Part shown: positions 12,871 to 24,164 of the stretch, in pieces | Layout: every line of letters begins with the position of its first letter | Position numbering within the stretch: the stretch's first letter is position 1 | Source of the DNA: Heterobilharzia americana | Taxonomy: Eukaryota > Platyhelminthes > Trematoda > Strigeidida > Schistosomatidae | Length of the DNA stretch: 64,000 nucleotides | Reading direction: 5' to 3' | NCBI GenBank assembly: GCA_944470555.2 | Contig: OX104127.1 | Coordinates: 139,270,786-139,334,785, forward strand | The notes under the pieces: generated by a model | The model's input: the letters and a program-made list of their open reading frames with translations, nothing else | Database searches by the model: none | Told to the model about the DNA's origin: nothing | Made by a program: the position numbers and the translations under genes

Positions 12871-13216
12871 GAACCAAACCCACGCGACCATTCGGGCAAT
12901 TCCCAAATACTTTTCTTTCGTTCTCATTTCTCTCTTCACCCCTTCTTTTCTTCTCCTTCCCTTTTCTCTTCCCTACATTATTATTACTATTATTTTTTTT
13001 TTTTTTTTACTCTTCCTTATTTCTCTCTTCATTCCTTTACCACTACCTTAATATTCTCTTTCAGGTACCTACACAGACAGGAGTCACGGCAGTTCTCTAA
13101 ACTTCCCAGCAACCCGTAGCTCCCTAATCACTCTACAAATTACAACTTACTAACCCACAAAACATCCACCTCACCGAAGCTAAAAGCAAGAAAGCAGAGG
13201 GGATTTCCTCGTCCAC

Positions 13217-13427
13217 TGCAGGAGTGAACCGAACAACTGGAACCAAGTCCTAAGAACTAGACGCGAGAGATCAAAAACTACTAGTTTTCTACGCTCGCAC
13301 TATCAATATTGGATATTGGATTGCAGGAGTGAACCGAAAAACTCGAACCAAGTCCTAAGAACTAGACGCGAGAGATCAAAAATACCAGTTTTCTACGCTC
13401 GCCCCCTTTTCAATATTGGAATATTGG
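13217..13427 (+). repeat. Two tandem copies (105-bp period) of the CR1 3' terminus
   Basis: The unit begins TGCAGGAGTGAACCGAA at 13217 and again at 13322, runs through CTAGACGCGAGAGATCAAAAA, and ends in ATATTGG repeats (AATATTGGATATTGGAT, then AATATTGGAATATTGGATA). The same terminal block occurs once at the 3' end of the minus-strand copy (38345-38440) and in altered form at 6785-6858. CR1 elements commonly end in short tandem repeats instead of poly(A), which these ATATTGG units fit. Duplication of the whole 105-bp block is particular to this copy. Confidence 0.8.
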
Positions 13428-13517
13428 ATACTGGAACCTCTTGTTTATACCATTGGCATTCTCAAATCAATTCTGAAAGCCAAGGACACGCTAAGTTCAC
13501 ATTTTCGCCTCGTAGTG

Positions 13518-14145
13518 ATGTCGGTATATCGTTGTGTTTCGTTTTTCACCTCTGCATTATCTCGGGCTGTTCCTAGAGCTTATTGTGCCGCTGTAAATCA
13601 CTTTATGTGTTCGCATAAAGTTTTGAATCGCGCTTGCTTCACTTCACGAAGCTTCTCAGTCAAGACTGAAGGTCTCCGTACTAATGGCATTGAAAATGCT
13701 CAGGAACCTGAATGCCGTTCAAAATTTATTGTAGGATATGATGAATTATGCTCTCAAATTGCGGAAGGGAATGTCCAGTTGTTTGACGTAAGGAATTCGA
13801 GTGATGTAGAATCCACTGGCAGCATTCCGGGTTCCCTTAACATTCCTCGTATGTTCTCCAGTATTGCTTACTCTTTTTTAGTCGTAGAATTAAAGAAAGC
13901 TCTCAGCCTCAGCGAGAGTGAGTTCTCTGAGAAGTATGGTGTTTTAAAACCAAAAACGAGCGACCCCAATATTGTCTTTTACGGGTTGTCAGATGTATCA
14001 GCGGCCAGTGCGTGTGAATTGGCACATAATCTCGGCTTTAAAAGGTTAGTTCGTTATAATGGGATGTAATTGCCTCGATACATACAGGGCCAAGTATTAT
14101 CCAAAAGGCTGGAGCGAGTGGTCAGTAATAAACGGGAAGCGGTGA
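13518..14145 (+). CDS. Single-domain rhodanese-like protein, three exons, probably mitochondrial, catalytic Cys absent
   Basis: Exons 13518-13848, 13882-14044 and 14088-14145 join to 552 nt, encoding 183 residues. Residues 1-50 are rich in Arg, Ser and Ala with no acidic residue, as in a mitochondrial presequence. The rhodanese domain spans about 69-176: YDELCSQIAEG, VQLFDVRNSSDVESTG, IPGSLNIPLVEL, ALSLSESEFSEKYGV, then the loop and GWSEW at the end. The closest family resemblance is to small thiosulfate sulfurtransferase/TSTD-type proteins. In those the loop is C-x-x-G-x-R; here FYGLSDVSA puts Gly145 at the Cys position and Asp and Ser at the Gly and Arg positions, so sulfur transfer by the usual persulfide is not expected. 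The start is the first in-frame ATG; a TTG further upstream lies in the CR1 tail. Splicing both introns restores the conserved NIPL-VEL and GWSEW segments, which supports a real expressed gene. The function is unknown. Confidence 0.8.
13849..13881 (+). other. Intron 1 of the rhodanese gene, 33 nt
   Basis: GTATGT at the 5' end, a T-rich tract and TTTTAG at the 3' end. The length is a multiple of three with no stop, so an unspliced reading stays open and adds 11 residues in the middle of the conserved IPGSLNIP-VEL stretch. Removing it restores the normal rhodanese spacing. Introns of about 30-45 nt are well known in schistosome genes. Confidence 0.8.
14045..14087 (+). other. Intron 2 of the rhodanese gene, 43 nt
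   Basis: GTTAGT donor and ACATACAG acceptor. Unspliced, the frame stops at 14067-14069. Spliced, it continues through YYPKGWSEW, the C-terminal rhodanese strand/helix, to TGA at 14143-14145. Intron retention would therefore remove the end of the domain. Confidence 0.75.
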
Positions 14146-14480
14146 GAAAGCTAATAATCTCTGTAAATTGTCTGCAGTTAAAGTCGAAACAATCTGACTT
14201 CACTGCACACTTCAGTATAGCTAGTCTTTGATCCCATGGGAGTTGATCACAAGATCTCTTCGGTTATGTTCTACTGTAAAGTCTGCTTCATGTATTTTGT
14301 TTTGTTTGGTCATTTTAACGCCTATTTTGGTCCTTGCATTTTCATTGAGCGTTAGTGTAGAAATGCGGCTGATTAGTCATAACTGCGTCATAGACTCACA
14401 CAAAGACGCATATTCAATTTGTTCTATCTTTCCACGTTTCTTTTTTAACTCAAGGTCTTGTATATCGTCCTGCTGTAAAG

Positions 14481-14486
14481 AATAAA
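14481..14486 (+). terminator. Polyadenylation signal AATAAA of the rhodanese gene
   Basis: Canonical hexamer 336 bp after the stop codon, followed within 30 bp by a GT/T-rich stretch (TTGTTGAATTAGTTGTTCATTG). It implies a 3' UTR of roughly 14146-14505. An 85-codon open frame inside this UTR (14228-14485) is not conserved-looking and is probably chance. Confidence 0.6.
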
Positions 14487-14505
14487 GCTTTGTTGAATTA
14501 GTTGT

Positions 14506-15599
14506 TCATTGTTCCTTACAAATGTCCGTCGTTCTTGGTAGATTCATTTGACTTGAAGATCATTTTAGAACAGTTGCACCTTCCTGAGCTTTGATTAGTT
14601 AGGTTGTAAAACCAGTCCTCATGCGGCAGTTGCAGCCTAGTCCAAATTAATACCGTGTTGTTACTGCATAAAACATGCTGTTGAATACAGCTTCATGATG
14701 GGTTTGAACATGATGCAGAGTTAGTATTTGAAGGGGAAGTCACCGTACTTTTCTGATGTGTAAACTGTTGTATGGATGTTAGACATACTTGTCCCGTCAG
14801 CCCGCGATTGAAATTGAGACGAAACTAATTCATTACCTGCTTTCGTGGACTTCCGAATAAAATCAAGTGGCATTTATGGCACTTCTGTGAGATTTATAAG
14901 CCAGTCAAAACTAAGAGTTTTTGTTGATCGTTAACCCATCGTGCTCATAATACAGTTACATATCTAATAATGTGCATTAAGTAAAGCAGGGCGACGTAAC
15001 TTAATAGTGTAGAGGGTTCCCTTGCAAGTAATCGTATGTCCCAATAAATGGTTCATGCAGCGACTTTTCTTGGGTTGTAGTGGGTTTAATAGGTCATACA
15101 TAATTAATATCTGTAGGACTGATAGCCTAAAACTAACTATCAACTAGGTTGTTTGGACGAACCTACTCTGATACACTACTGAAATACTTTTGGGGGCAAC
15201 AAATGAATTTAACGTGCTTACTGACTTGTCCATTTTAGCTACCATTTATAAACTCACTGAGTTACTATACTGTCTCTTAAAGTTTGGGGAATTCGTCATT
15301 AACTTCACTGGGGTTTATTACCTTTACTCTGTCTTGCTCTTTAGCACCGACAGTTTTTTTTGAGTTGCTCAGGACTTAAGTGGTAACTTGATACTTATCA
15401 TCAGACTTGTAAGCATATACAACACCCAAGTGATCGAGTTTCTATGATCTACCGATCACTCAGGTATTTTAATTGGCCTATCATCATGTTTGTTCATGTT
15501 TCTACTATATTATAATCGTGATAACTATCACTGGTACTTAATTTTGTTGGGTCCTCAGTTATGCCTACAGAAGACCTAATTTGCGTTGCAGTTCATGCC
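14506..15599. other. Intergenic, nothing recognised
   Basis: AT-rich, with no open frame of note on either strand and no repeat shared with the rest of the window that I could find by eye. Confidence 0.4.
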
Positions 15600-17170
15600 A
15601 GTTTGAAAATGCTACAATGAAACAAAGGTGGCTCAGAAAACCGATCCATAAATACTAGCAGATAGGCAGACGAAATCAACGCGGAAGCTCGCTCAAAAGT
15701 GCATCAGTTCAAGTTGCTACACTTCACAGCGACATGAAAGAGTAAGTAGATAGAAAAAGACCGATATAGAAATCGATAAAGGTGTATGGGAGGAGAAGGA
15801 ACTTGGAGTGAAAGATAATGAAAATACCCAAGCTCTAAAGCTTGGATGTTAGAAGACGTCAAAGACTGGATACATCTGTGCCCTTGTGGCCGGTTTTCAG
15901 CTATTCCATCGAGTGTATCCGACCTCTGATTCCCATCATTTTGAGGGCTTCAACCAACCAATCTCCACTATCCCACACTGCTAACGCCAAAAGTCAGAAA
16001 CATCGACTGGTTCCACGTCCTAGTCTGGCAACCTTGAATCCTTTCCCGGCTTCTGGAATTGCACTTCGAGGTAGGCAGTGGCTCGACATGCACAACACGT
16101 CTTTGAGGGTTCACAACCTCGTAAACAGACTTATCTGTCTCGCCTAGTACCCTTCGCTTAACCTCTACATTGCTGATATGGTGATCCCACCATTTGTGAG
16201 CAATGCTACGAAGACACCTGTGACCAAAAACCTGTGGTCTCTTCGTATCTGCTACCTTCAAATGTCGTGTCTCACAACCTTATAACATGATGTAACGAAC
16301 TACAGCATGGTGTACTCGTCCTTTAATCGGTAGCAAGATATCCCGCCAGTTGGCTGCAGAGATGAAAAAGTTATCAAATGCCTAACGAGCCTTCTGTATC
16401 CGAGTTGAGATTTCGTCCGAAGGTAGTCCATAAGAGCTGAGGCAACTCTATGTAAGTGGAGTCGTTGACGCATTACACTACTCCACTCCCTATCCTTCGA
16501 CTGGGAGTAGTTGCAGAGCAGTGCTGAAGCATCATGTTATACTTGATAGGTGCGAAATGCTTGCCTAACATGGACAGATTTCTGCTTCAGGCATTCGGAA
16601 GACCCTGTTTTTTTCAACGTCGTCACATAGTAGCACAGTGTCGTTTGTGTACTTGGAGTCAACCAGATACCCTGCTAGGAGTAAATCCCTGTGAAGTCAG
16701 CGGCACCTAAGATTATGTCCATTAGTATGTCTTTAACAAAGGTGAACAGGAGTAGTGACACTGGATATCCCTGCGGGACGCCACTGTCTATCGCCAATTA
16801 AGATGACGTCTCTCCATAAGCCTTTACTCGACCGCGTGATTTTGAGTAGCAAACTTTGATTAGCGTTACGTATTTGCTTCGTACTCCTTCCACAGCCAGA
16901 TACTGCCACAACACCTCAAGTCAAGAAATATGACAAGTGTCGGCCACCGGTAAGTATCCCTGTGGTCCATAAGCTGTCGAAGGGTGAAAATCTGACTGAT
17001 GCAACCACTGTCCAGGTCTGAAACCTGCCTGATCTTCTTGAGTTTGTTGTTCTCGAGCTCTAGTTAAGTGTCGTACGTGTGTGGACTTGAGGATCCTCGG
17101 GACGATGTTAGTCAAACTAATTCCTTTATGATTGTCAAAAGAAAACTTCTCTTAGTCTGGAAAGATCAGT
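15600..17170 (-). mobile_element. RTE/SR2-like non-LTR retrotransposon, 5'-truncated copy a
   Basis: Read on the minus strand, 17115-16921 gives an RTE reverse-transcriptase segment: LTRAREQQTQEDQAGFRPGQ, then HQSDFHP, matching the conserved QAGFRPGR-C-DQIFTLR block before motif A. Decayed downstream segments follow (a GMHFAP-like stretch near 16560, a LGYGCET-like stretch near 16280, HLRRLRSI-like and VxRRVLGETDKSVYEVVN near 16110-16240). The C-terminal part and 3' region (about 15640-16260) match the copy at 43830-44890. There are many stops; the endonuclease is absent. Confidence 0.75.
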
Positions 17171-17999
17171 GAAGTAGACCAGTGCGACAGGACTATCTCT
17201 GATTTCCGTATAGCTACCTAGTACCTGCATATATGCTGGGATTACTCTGTTTGCACTTTACCTAAACTAGTTGACAAATTAGTACTAGCCCGTATCTCTT
17301 CTTTAAACTTTGAAGATTATAAGATGTTAGGCGACAAAGGTAATTTGGCTCAAGAACCACATGTAAGTTGGTTCATTAACTAACGAACCATTCGTAATGT
17401 GACTTTGTTAGCTGCTACCTAGGCTAGACTTGTGTATAACAATAACCCAACGATCTATGATAGTTTGAGCGTTTTTATTTAGGTCCTACCATACCAGAAA
17501 GGTTTATTGGATAGTGATAAAACTAAGGGCAGTGTATATAGCTTGAACTGTGATAGGGGATCGACACGGAAGTCGTACTGGTGGCTGGCTGGATTGTGAC
17601 AGGAGTAAGGTGTTTTTGCTGATAAACAGCACTACAAACTAATCCTGTCGGAAGAAAAGGTCGACTCCAATAGGTGTGCACTCAATCTATCTTTTGGTCT
17701 TCCACTGCCGATCTTATGGGTTCCGTATCTGGATTTAACAAAATTAAAATAAAACCTCAAACCTCCAGAAAACCATGTTTAAGTAGCTACAAGAAGCAAT
17801 CTCTTAGGCTGTACGGCTACACTAGTAATGTTAATCAAAGTTTTCGAGAGGCGTTAGCCATTCATGGTGTGAGCAGCTGGAGGTACTAACTGCTATCACA
17901 CCTCTGCCAGTACTCAATTTCCTTCAGGTCGTTATCAGCCATTCTATATCGCTGCCTTCTGATCTTTCTAACACCTCTCTCCGAATAATCCTATGTCAT
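17171..17999. other. No recognisable gene
   Basis: Sequence between two RTE copies of opposite orientation. A 71-codon frame at 17674-17889 shows no known domain. Some of this may be decayed 5' sequence of the RTE copy that begins near 18000. Confidence 0.35.
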
Positions 18000-18642
18000 C
18001 TGCACTTTGTCCCAACCTTAGTTAAGATTCCAGTTTGTGTGACTGCTTCCCTAGTGTGATGAAACTGCACTTCAAACTAGAAATCAGAGCTTTCAATGTC
18101 GGTATTCATCAAATGGGAAATCAGGCTTCGCTAGCCAAAATCCTGGCATCTTGGGCAATGGACATATTCTTTTTTGTAAGACCTGTCACAGGATCCAATT
18201 TCAGTTATTCACTTGACCTCCCTCACCCTACCGAATTGGTGAATAAGCGAAATTCACTGCAAGTTTACGAACGTTTGATATCTAATTCATTTGGTCTACG
18301 TGGTGTAAGTGTAGTGTTAATTACTAAAACATGTGGTGCACTGCTTGAATAAGTCGTAGTTCACTGTCACCTATGCTTTGTTCAAGTGATTGCTGCGGAG
18401 ATAAAAAGAATGACGAAAATCATCTCTTTGTAATTTCTCTTTATGGACGTACTGAATGCATTTCGAACCAATAGACAGATTATTTATACTGGGATCTATT
18501 TAGCCTTCTACTGAAAACCAAATGCTCAGTTATGGTTTTCGGAGTGAATGCTTTCGGTCCACAAATAGGAAGGTCAAGCCAGGCAGAAAGGTAACTCGGT
18601 GACATTTTCAGAATCACAACTTAACGATCCGATAATGGTTAT

Positions 18643-20979
18643 CGCCTGCTATAACTGTGCTCAGATAACCACGTATTTATACACAGCACGAACATCAGAT
18701 ACGAAGAGAGACATGGAGTGATGTGGCACCCAGAGACCACAACTCATCAGTGGACACAGACAGATATCGCTAGCAGTTATCGCTGGAGAAAATCGGTGGA
18801 ATACTGATACTCCTTCTGTATTACATGCTTGCACGGTGATCACGCTTTAGTTCTGACCCGCCTATGTCTATGTCAACAAACGAATAAAATGGTTGGCTGG
18901 AAGACTTCTGGAAGTGATTGGGTGATGAGCACACAATGGTTTGCTTCAAAGAGAATCTGTTCAGATAACCACTGCATCGTGACCATGACACATCCTTAAG
19001 AAACATATACCATTTACAGCCTCCTGTATAAACAGCGTTGAGGATCCTCACTGACTGTCAGTAAGGATTGCGACGGGACGGTTATCCTCAGCACCTTCGC
19101 CATTGATGGATGTCGAGGGATAATGATACGACCTGTTTGCCCAAATCTCAGTAGGTGGAGCGAGGCTCGAATCCGTGACTCATCGCTTGGAAGTCACCAC
19201 ACTAAACCAACGAGCTACAGCTCTACTTCAGTTGGTTTGTCCCCAGGTAATCTTCGTTTTCCCATTGTACAGCTACTTCGTGAATGCAAACTTGAGACAT
19301 GGCTTGCAAATCCTTCCGAAGTTGAGATGGCCGTAGGTAGACTGAAAAGAGACAGGGGGGAGTGGCTAGTACCAAACGTATTGAAGGAATATGGTTGAGG
19401 ATCGTTGGTCAGGTTAACTGAAGTGTTGGCTTGTGTACGCCAATCATATATAAGATCCTCATTAGCTGGACTAGATCACTGATTGTCTGAGTTTTCGAGA
19501 AGGACTAAAAATAGCCATACGATAAGATAATACAGGGGCAGTCTGTCTGGTGAGTGTGGTGTCTGAGATCCTACCTTCTTTAATCGTAAAACATTTCAGT
19601 GGAGCTCGAGGACAGCAAATACGAGAAAATCAGACAGTTTTCACACCTGGTCATGGGTTTCTCAACCATGTCTTGACCCTCTGTCAGACCTAGGATCTCT
19701 GACACATTACACTACCCGAATAGCTTGACATGATGTTGGCACGTAACTCTGTCGATCGATTGTGTCTGTTACTGAAAGGAGTTCTGTGTAAGTACATCAC
19801 TCTGTTGAAGGCTGTACATTCGAATGCATGCAATGGTGTCCATAGATGTGTCAATACAGATCACTGTCTCCGTGTCTGGTATTACAGGGATTGGCGTTGT
19901 AACAGAAGGCCCGTCAGAAGACTGAGAGTATTCAGATGCCCTAACCTTGTTGAGTGAAGATACAAACTGTTCTGAACAATTTGAATGACAATTGATAAGT
20001 GTTTCAGATAGGCTTCTCAAAACCGAAATACAGGTTGTTGCTGTGGAAATGATCTGTGCTGGTAACGCAATCTAACGATATGAATTGAAGTGTCTGATCC
20101 GCTTTTTGTACTTCCGTTACTCGGATGGGTCAGCGACTGACGAGATTTTGATGTGGATGAGATGGTCTCTGCTAGCTGCTGCCGACTAGGACCTATGATG
20201 CCCTTGAGATATCCAACTGCCCACCAAGAGCCGAGTGTATTACTCAGTAGTTCTCTCTGCTCTGCTGTGTGGTTGTGAGAAATAGCTATTAAAGGTGGAG
20301 TACATGAGAATGCTTCAGACGATTGCCTACCGTCGTCTCCATCGTATAGACTATGTGTTGTGGAACCAACATGTTGGTAACCCAGATATCAGGTGTAGAC
20401 TTTTAAGCGAAAGAGGTAAGTCAGTCAGTCGTTGATGTTGTAAAGTTTCATCCACTCAGGTGACTGCGACACGTTTCGCATGTCAGGTGATTGTCTACCG
20501 TGTAACACAATGTGAACTGAAATGGGTTGAGGTTGGGAAAAGCATTATGTATGGTCAGATAAAACTTGGCATCAGTCCATCAAATCTCAGAGTGTTGTTC
20601 TGAGTCGTGTGGGGAAATATAGAATTCCCATTGAGGGTTCGCATGACAAGTGGAATCTGTGGTTAGTGTCTCTAGGTGATATGGCTAAGAATTGATCTCA
20701 CTGGTGAAGATAAATCTACACATTATCTCCATCCTAAACTTCACATTGAATTTCGTAACCCGTCTTCCTCTCTTCTCTTTCTTTCGATTACTTTCGTCCT
20801 CAGTATCCATTTGTCTTGTCGCCTTTTATCTTGATGTACTGAGGTGAAGAGTGACAACTTGAAGCTTTATGCACTAATTCCAGCTCTCACGTTGGCATTG
20901 GCTGACTGCCTGAAATACTCTTCGGGACGGAACGAGTTGCACACTAACAATAGATCAATCAATGACTTGTTTTACGAAT
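18643..20979. repeat. Large inverted duplication, left arm, outer segment
   Basis: Reverse-complement partner of 47913-50245. Translated blocks are identical or nearly so: the 91-residue frame at 19123-19398 equals that at 49493-49768, and the 75-residue frame at 19730-19957 differs by one residue from 48934-49161. Similarity falls sharply outside 18643 and is slightly lower near 20940-20979. Confidence 0.9.
19125..19260 (-). repeat. tRNA-derived SINE head inside the RTE element (left arm)
   Basis: On the minus strand a pol III A-box-like TAGCTCGTTGGTTTAGTG is followed by a stem (GTGACT...AGTCAC) and a B box GGATTCGAGCC. It resembles a degenerate tRNA but lacks a proper acceptor stem and anticodon loop. 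It interrupts the RTE endonuclease-RT linker and is present identically in the right arm, so it predates the inverted duplication. Confidence 0.6.
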
Positions 20980-21639
20980 CAAGTCAGAGTGCTTTATTTA
21001 CAAGATCCATATTTTCTCAGCGGAATCTACATATCCGCCAAATAATCTTGGACACAGCGTATCCCCTTCAAAAGTTAATTACCTCTTACTTGATCAGAAA
21101 TGATGACTAAATACATGAAAATACAAATATTGCAAGTTATATAAAACTCAATGCACATATAAAGCAGGTGTTTACAGTGAAAATCCTCATCAAACAAATG
21201 TTGAAATGACGAATTTGGAGGGTCGAAAATATGAGAATGACTTAATAACAGATTAAAAATTCTCAGCATCCTGTGGCGAATGTTTCGAATTCGTGTATAT
21301 TCCTAGAAGTTGTGAAACTTCGATCAATCCTTTTCTCATGATAACCACAACTTGCAACAGCCGCAATGACTGGAAATATTTCTTCCAGTGACTTTCGATT
21401 ACTTACAAACTACACTACAATTTTGTCAATCACAACGTCTGTGTTCACTAACACGTTAGTTAGCCACTTGAAGGCTGATTACTACTCAGGAAACTCACCG
21501 AACATTTGATTTTGTGCTATCATAATGAAAAGTTTCACTGAATGTTCTTGCGATGGAGGAGGGCAACTTTCATATTGTATACTTTTAGTGGTGAAACGTT
21601 TAAGATTTGGTTTGATTCTTTACCTCTTACCATAGTAAA

Positions 21640-23170
21640 TGATAGTTAGCTAAAAATTTAAGTTGCCAAAATTAGAAGGAGACATATGGGCGAACAATAT
21701 TGTGTTCCAGTTGCTCTCATCAGGCTTTACGCAAACATGCATAAATTTTCTCATATTAAACATTAAACTAATCATGGTGGATTATTTAGCCTGTGGTTTC
21801 AAATATATCCGATTCTCCTTATCATTAAATCATGGAGTGGTTAGTCGGTGTTCTACAACCCCTAGACAAACAATTTGTAAAGAATAGTGTTAAAGATGTA
21901 TTCGACTTCATCTCCAGGTTAGAAAAGGTGAATATGAACGGGAAACATGACATCTGTGGATGTTTCTTCTTCACTCACCAATATACCATTTATCGAAAAA
22001 GCAGAATTCATTTGTCACCAGATATCATAGGCATAGATTAATCTTAGACTTCCAGAAGTTAAGCTCAAATGATTAATTCTACGATGTGCTATGGATGTGC
22101 ATCTTCTCCCTAATTATACACACTACAGACGGATTGATGGAATTTCCATGGGTTCACCATTAGGCCCAATATCAACTGAACCTCTTCTTGCTAAACTTGA
22201 TAATAAAACACTGAAAGATGTCACCGATAATAATCTGGAGGTGTAAAAATGTTATCTTGACTACACTTTCATTCTCCTTGATAAAAGCGTCAACAAAAGC
22301 TAACTGCTAAGAAAATTCAGTGACGTAAATCCCTCTCTCACTTCACTTGTGAAGGAGAACAAGTGAATGTGACACTTTTTAAGTATCCTGTTGACTAGAA
22401 GAGATGGTGGGTCACTCAGTAGAAGCATGTACAGAAAGAGCACATCTACGGGTCAGTACATTCATTTTCTTAGCTCTTTACCTAATCAGTATAAAAGAAG
22501 CCTAGTTAAATGTCTTTCATGGAGAGCTGGAAAGATCTGCTTCGTTGATTTGATACAAAAGGAGTTAGAATACAGTCACAGCATCCTAGTAGAAATGGGT
22601 TAACCCCATAGTTTTATCAAGAGACATACAGACAATGAGTAAGAAATCTGAACGAATGACTGTTTAAAAGAAATCTTTGTTCATGAAACTCCGGTTTAAA
22701 AGGGACACATCTGATGTTGTCTACAGCCATCAGAAGAACCTTGTATGCTGCTAATCTTTGCTTATCATTTCCTAGTCTGCTGATGACTGTTGCTCAGAAA
22801 AAAGACGAACTGCCCAGTTTTACCACTTCTATGTGTATTTACCAATTCAGCTGCTCCTGTGAACAAAGCTATGTTGGACGTACCACTAGGCATCTTAACA
22901 AACGTGTTGCTGAACACCTACCGTCATGTCTCGGAAAAGGACAAGTGAAGTCAATACGAAGTTCAAATCTGTTGCATTTTGGGGGAAATGCTTATGTAAT
23001 GGGTAAGACTAAAGCGTTCAAAATCATCATCGCATTCCACAAAATCTTTCGAATGGAATTCGTACTCGTTTATTACATATAGCTGAGGCTATGAGAATTA
23101 AAGAAACCAGCCCTAGCCTATGTGTATCGAAGAAGTTTGTGAAATCTCTATCTCTGATTTGACCAGAGAA
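21640..23170 (+). mobile_element. Penelope-like element, fragment 1 (RT and GIY-YIG remnants)
   Basis: The reading gives WLVGVLQPLDKQF (about 21838), the RT block RIDGISMGSPLGP (about 22132), motif C as YLDYTF (about 22250), GGSLSRSMYRKSTSTGQYIHF (22404-22470), and a GIY-YIG endonuclease start CSCEQSYVGRTTRHLNKRVAEHL (22855-22920), then EAMRI and KKFVKSLSL near 23090-23160. Motif A is lost (CGCFFFT where FDVxSLFT is normal), and motif C has Tyr in place of the second Asp. There are several frameshifts and stops. Penelope-like elements are known in schistosomes (Cercyon type). Confidence 0.8.
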
Positions 23171-24164
23171 AACTTGTTAAATATACTTCAGAGATAAATC
23201 CAACTTTCATACCCCTCCTTTAATTCACCGCTTTCACACACATGCTTGTTCGCTTAGACTTTGGTTATTAACACATTTCATCCTTTAGTACTAGGTAACT
23301 TTTATTTTCCTCACCTACACTGATTGTCTGAATGTCTTCAGTACCATAATGTTCTCCATATTCATATTATTATTATTACTGCCATTACAATTATTATCTA
23401 GATATCTGTTACTTACATGCTTCATCTCCCTGTTACTACAGGTTAAAGGAGCCACCATGGTTGGTTTAATGTTTTATAAACGAAAACGTTTATGTATATT
23501 ACCGTGAAGCGTGATGTTGGCTAAGTGAAAATAATAATGTCCCCTTACGTCTTCTTCAAAACGATAGTTTGTTTACACCATTCAAATGAATAAGCGCTTT
23601 CCCATCCTGCAGATGGCTTTAGTTGCACGCATCATAGTTATAAATCACACCTCGTATCTTCTTCAGACAATTACTGAGTATAGCGAGTACGTCTGACGAT
23701 TCAGTGCTAAGACTTTAAGAGGTTGGAACCTGCGAAATCGGTTTCACACACTTAAAGTATAGCAAGGTAATAATTTGATGTGAATCAGTAGTATTTAGTA
23801 TGAAATAAGGTTTTCTGTTCAAACCATTGAACTGTTTATAATGTATTTACGCAGACAGAAAGTTGTATTCACAAGATCTGAGACTTCATTTGTTTTTCCT
23901 CAGTGTTCCTTGATAAAGACAAATGGATGGAACGGTGTATGCATTGCAAAGAAGTCAGGCAGACATTACAAGCCATGAAAGTATAGATTGTTTCACGTAT
24001 AAAAAGCACGAGAAATATCATACTGTAAGTACGATAGACTTTATTCACACTACTTATATGATCAGAACTAGATCATGTTGGCGAGGAGCCTCATTGTTGT
24101 GGGTACATGGCTTTTCACAGGCACGCAGTGCATGACTGCTAATTCAATCAATGTATTCTACAGG

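Larger units (their letters stand above)
7684..13427 (+). mobile_element. CR1-clade non-LTR retrotransposon, copy 2 (near full length)
   Basis: Order: putative 5' UTR (about 7684-8427, boundary inferred only from where copy 1b ends), ORF1 (8428-9883), ORF2 (9975-12870), C/T-rich 3' UTR with a long T run near 12991-13008, and a doubled terminal unit (13217-13427). All key endonuclease and RT motifs survive. The visible lesions are three small frameshifts. This is much the best preserved mobile element here and therefore probably the youngest. A third family member lies at 38345-43370 on the minus strand. Confidence 0.85.
18000..20979 (+). mobile_element. RTE-clade non-LTR retrotransposon, nearly full-length but decayed (left-arm copy)
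   Basis: Endonuclease start: IRAFNVGIHQMGNQASLAKILASWAMD at about 18078-18160 matches the usual AFNVRTLxQIGQQASLA block. Middle: HLFVISLYGRT-like and VFGVNAFGPQIGRSSQAE near 18520-18590. Nuclease end near 18700-18860. Linker NPSEVEMAVGRLKRDRG (19305-19360). RT: GARGQQIRENQ (about 19595) and SVDRLCLLLKGVLCKYITLLKAV (19747-19820). C-terminal HVGNPDIRC, then WVEVGK, near 20370-20540. The catalytic motifs are broken by stops. A 3' UTR runs to about 20960. From 18643 onward it is nearly identical to the minus-strand copy at 47913-50245. Confidence 0.75.

Noticed and set aside
13416..14069. Rhodanese frame read straight through from the TTG at 13416 to the stop at 14067
   Set aside because: The start lies in the CR1 tail and is not ATG, and the reading ignores two clear GT-AG introns whose removal restores conserved rhodanese segments.
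14228..14485. 85-codon frame downstream of the rhodanese gene
   Set aside because: It lies in the 3' UTR, ends at the polyadenylation signal and shows no family features.
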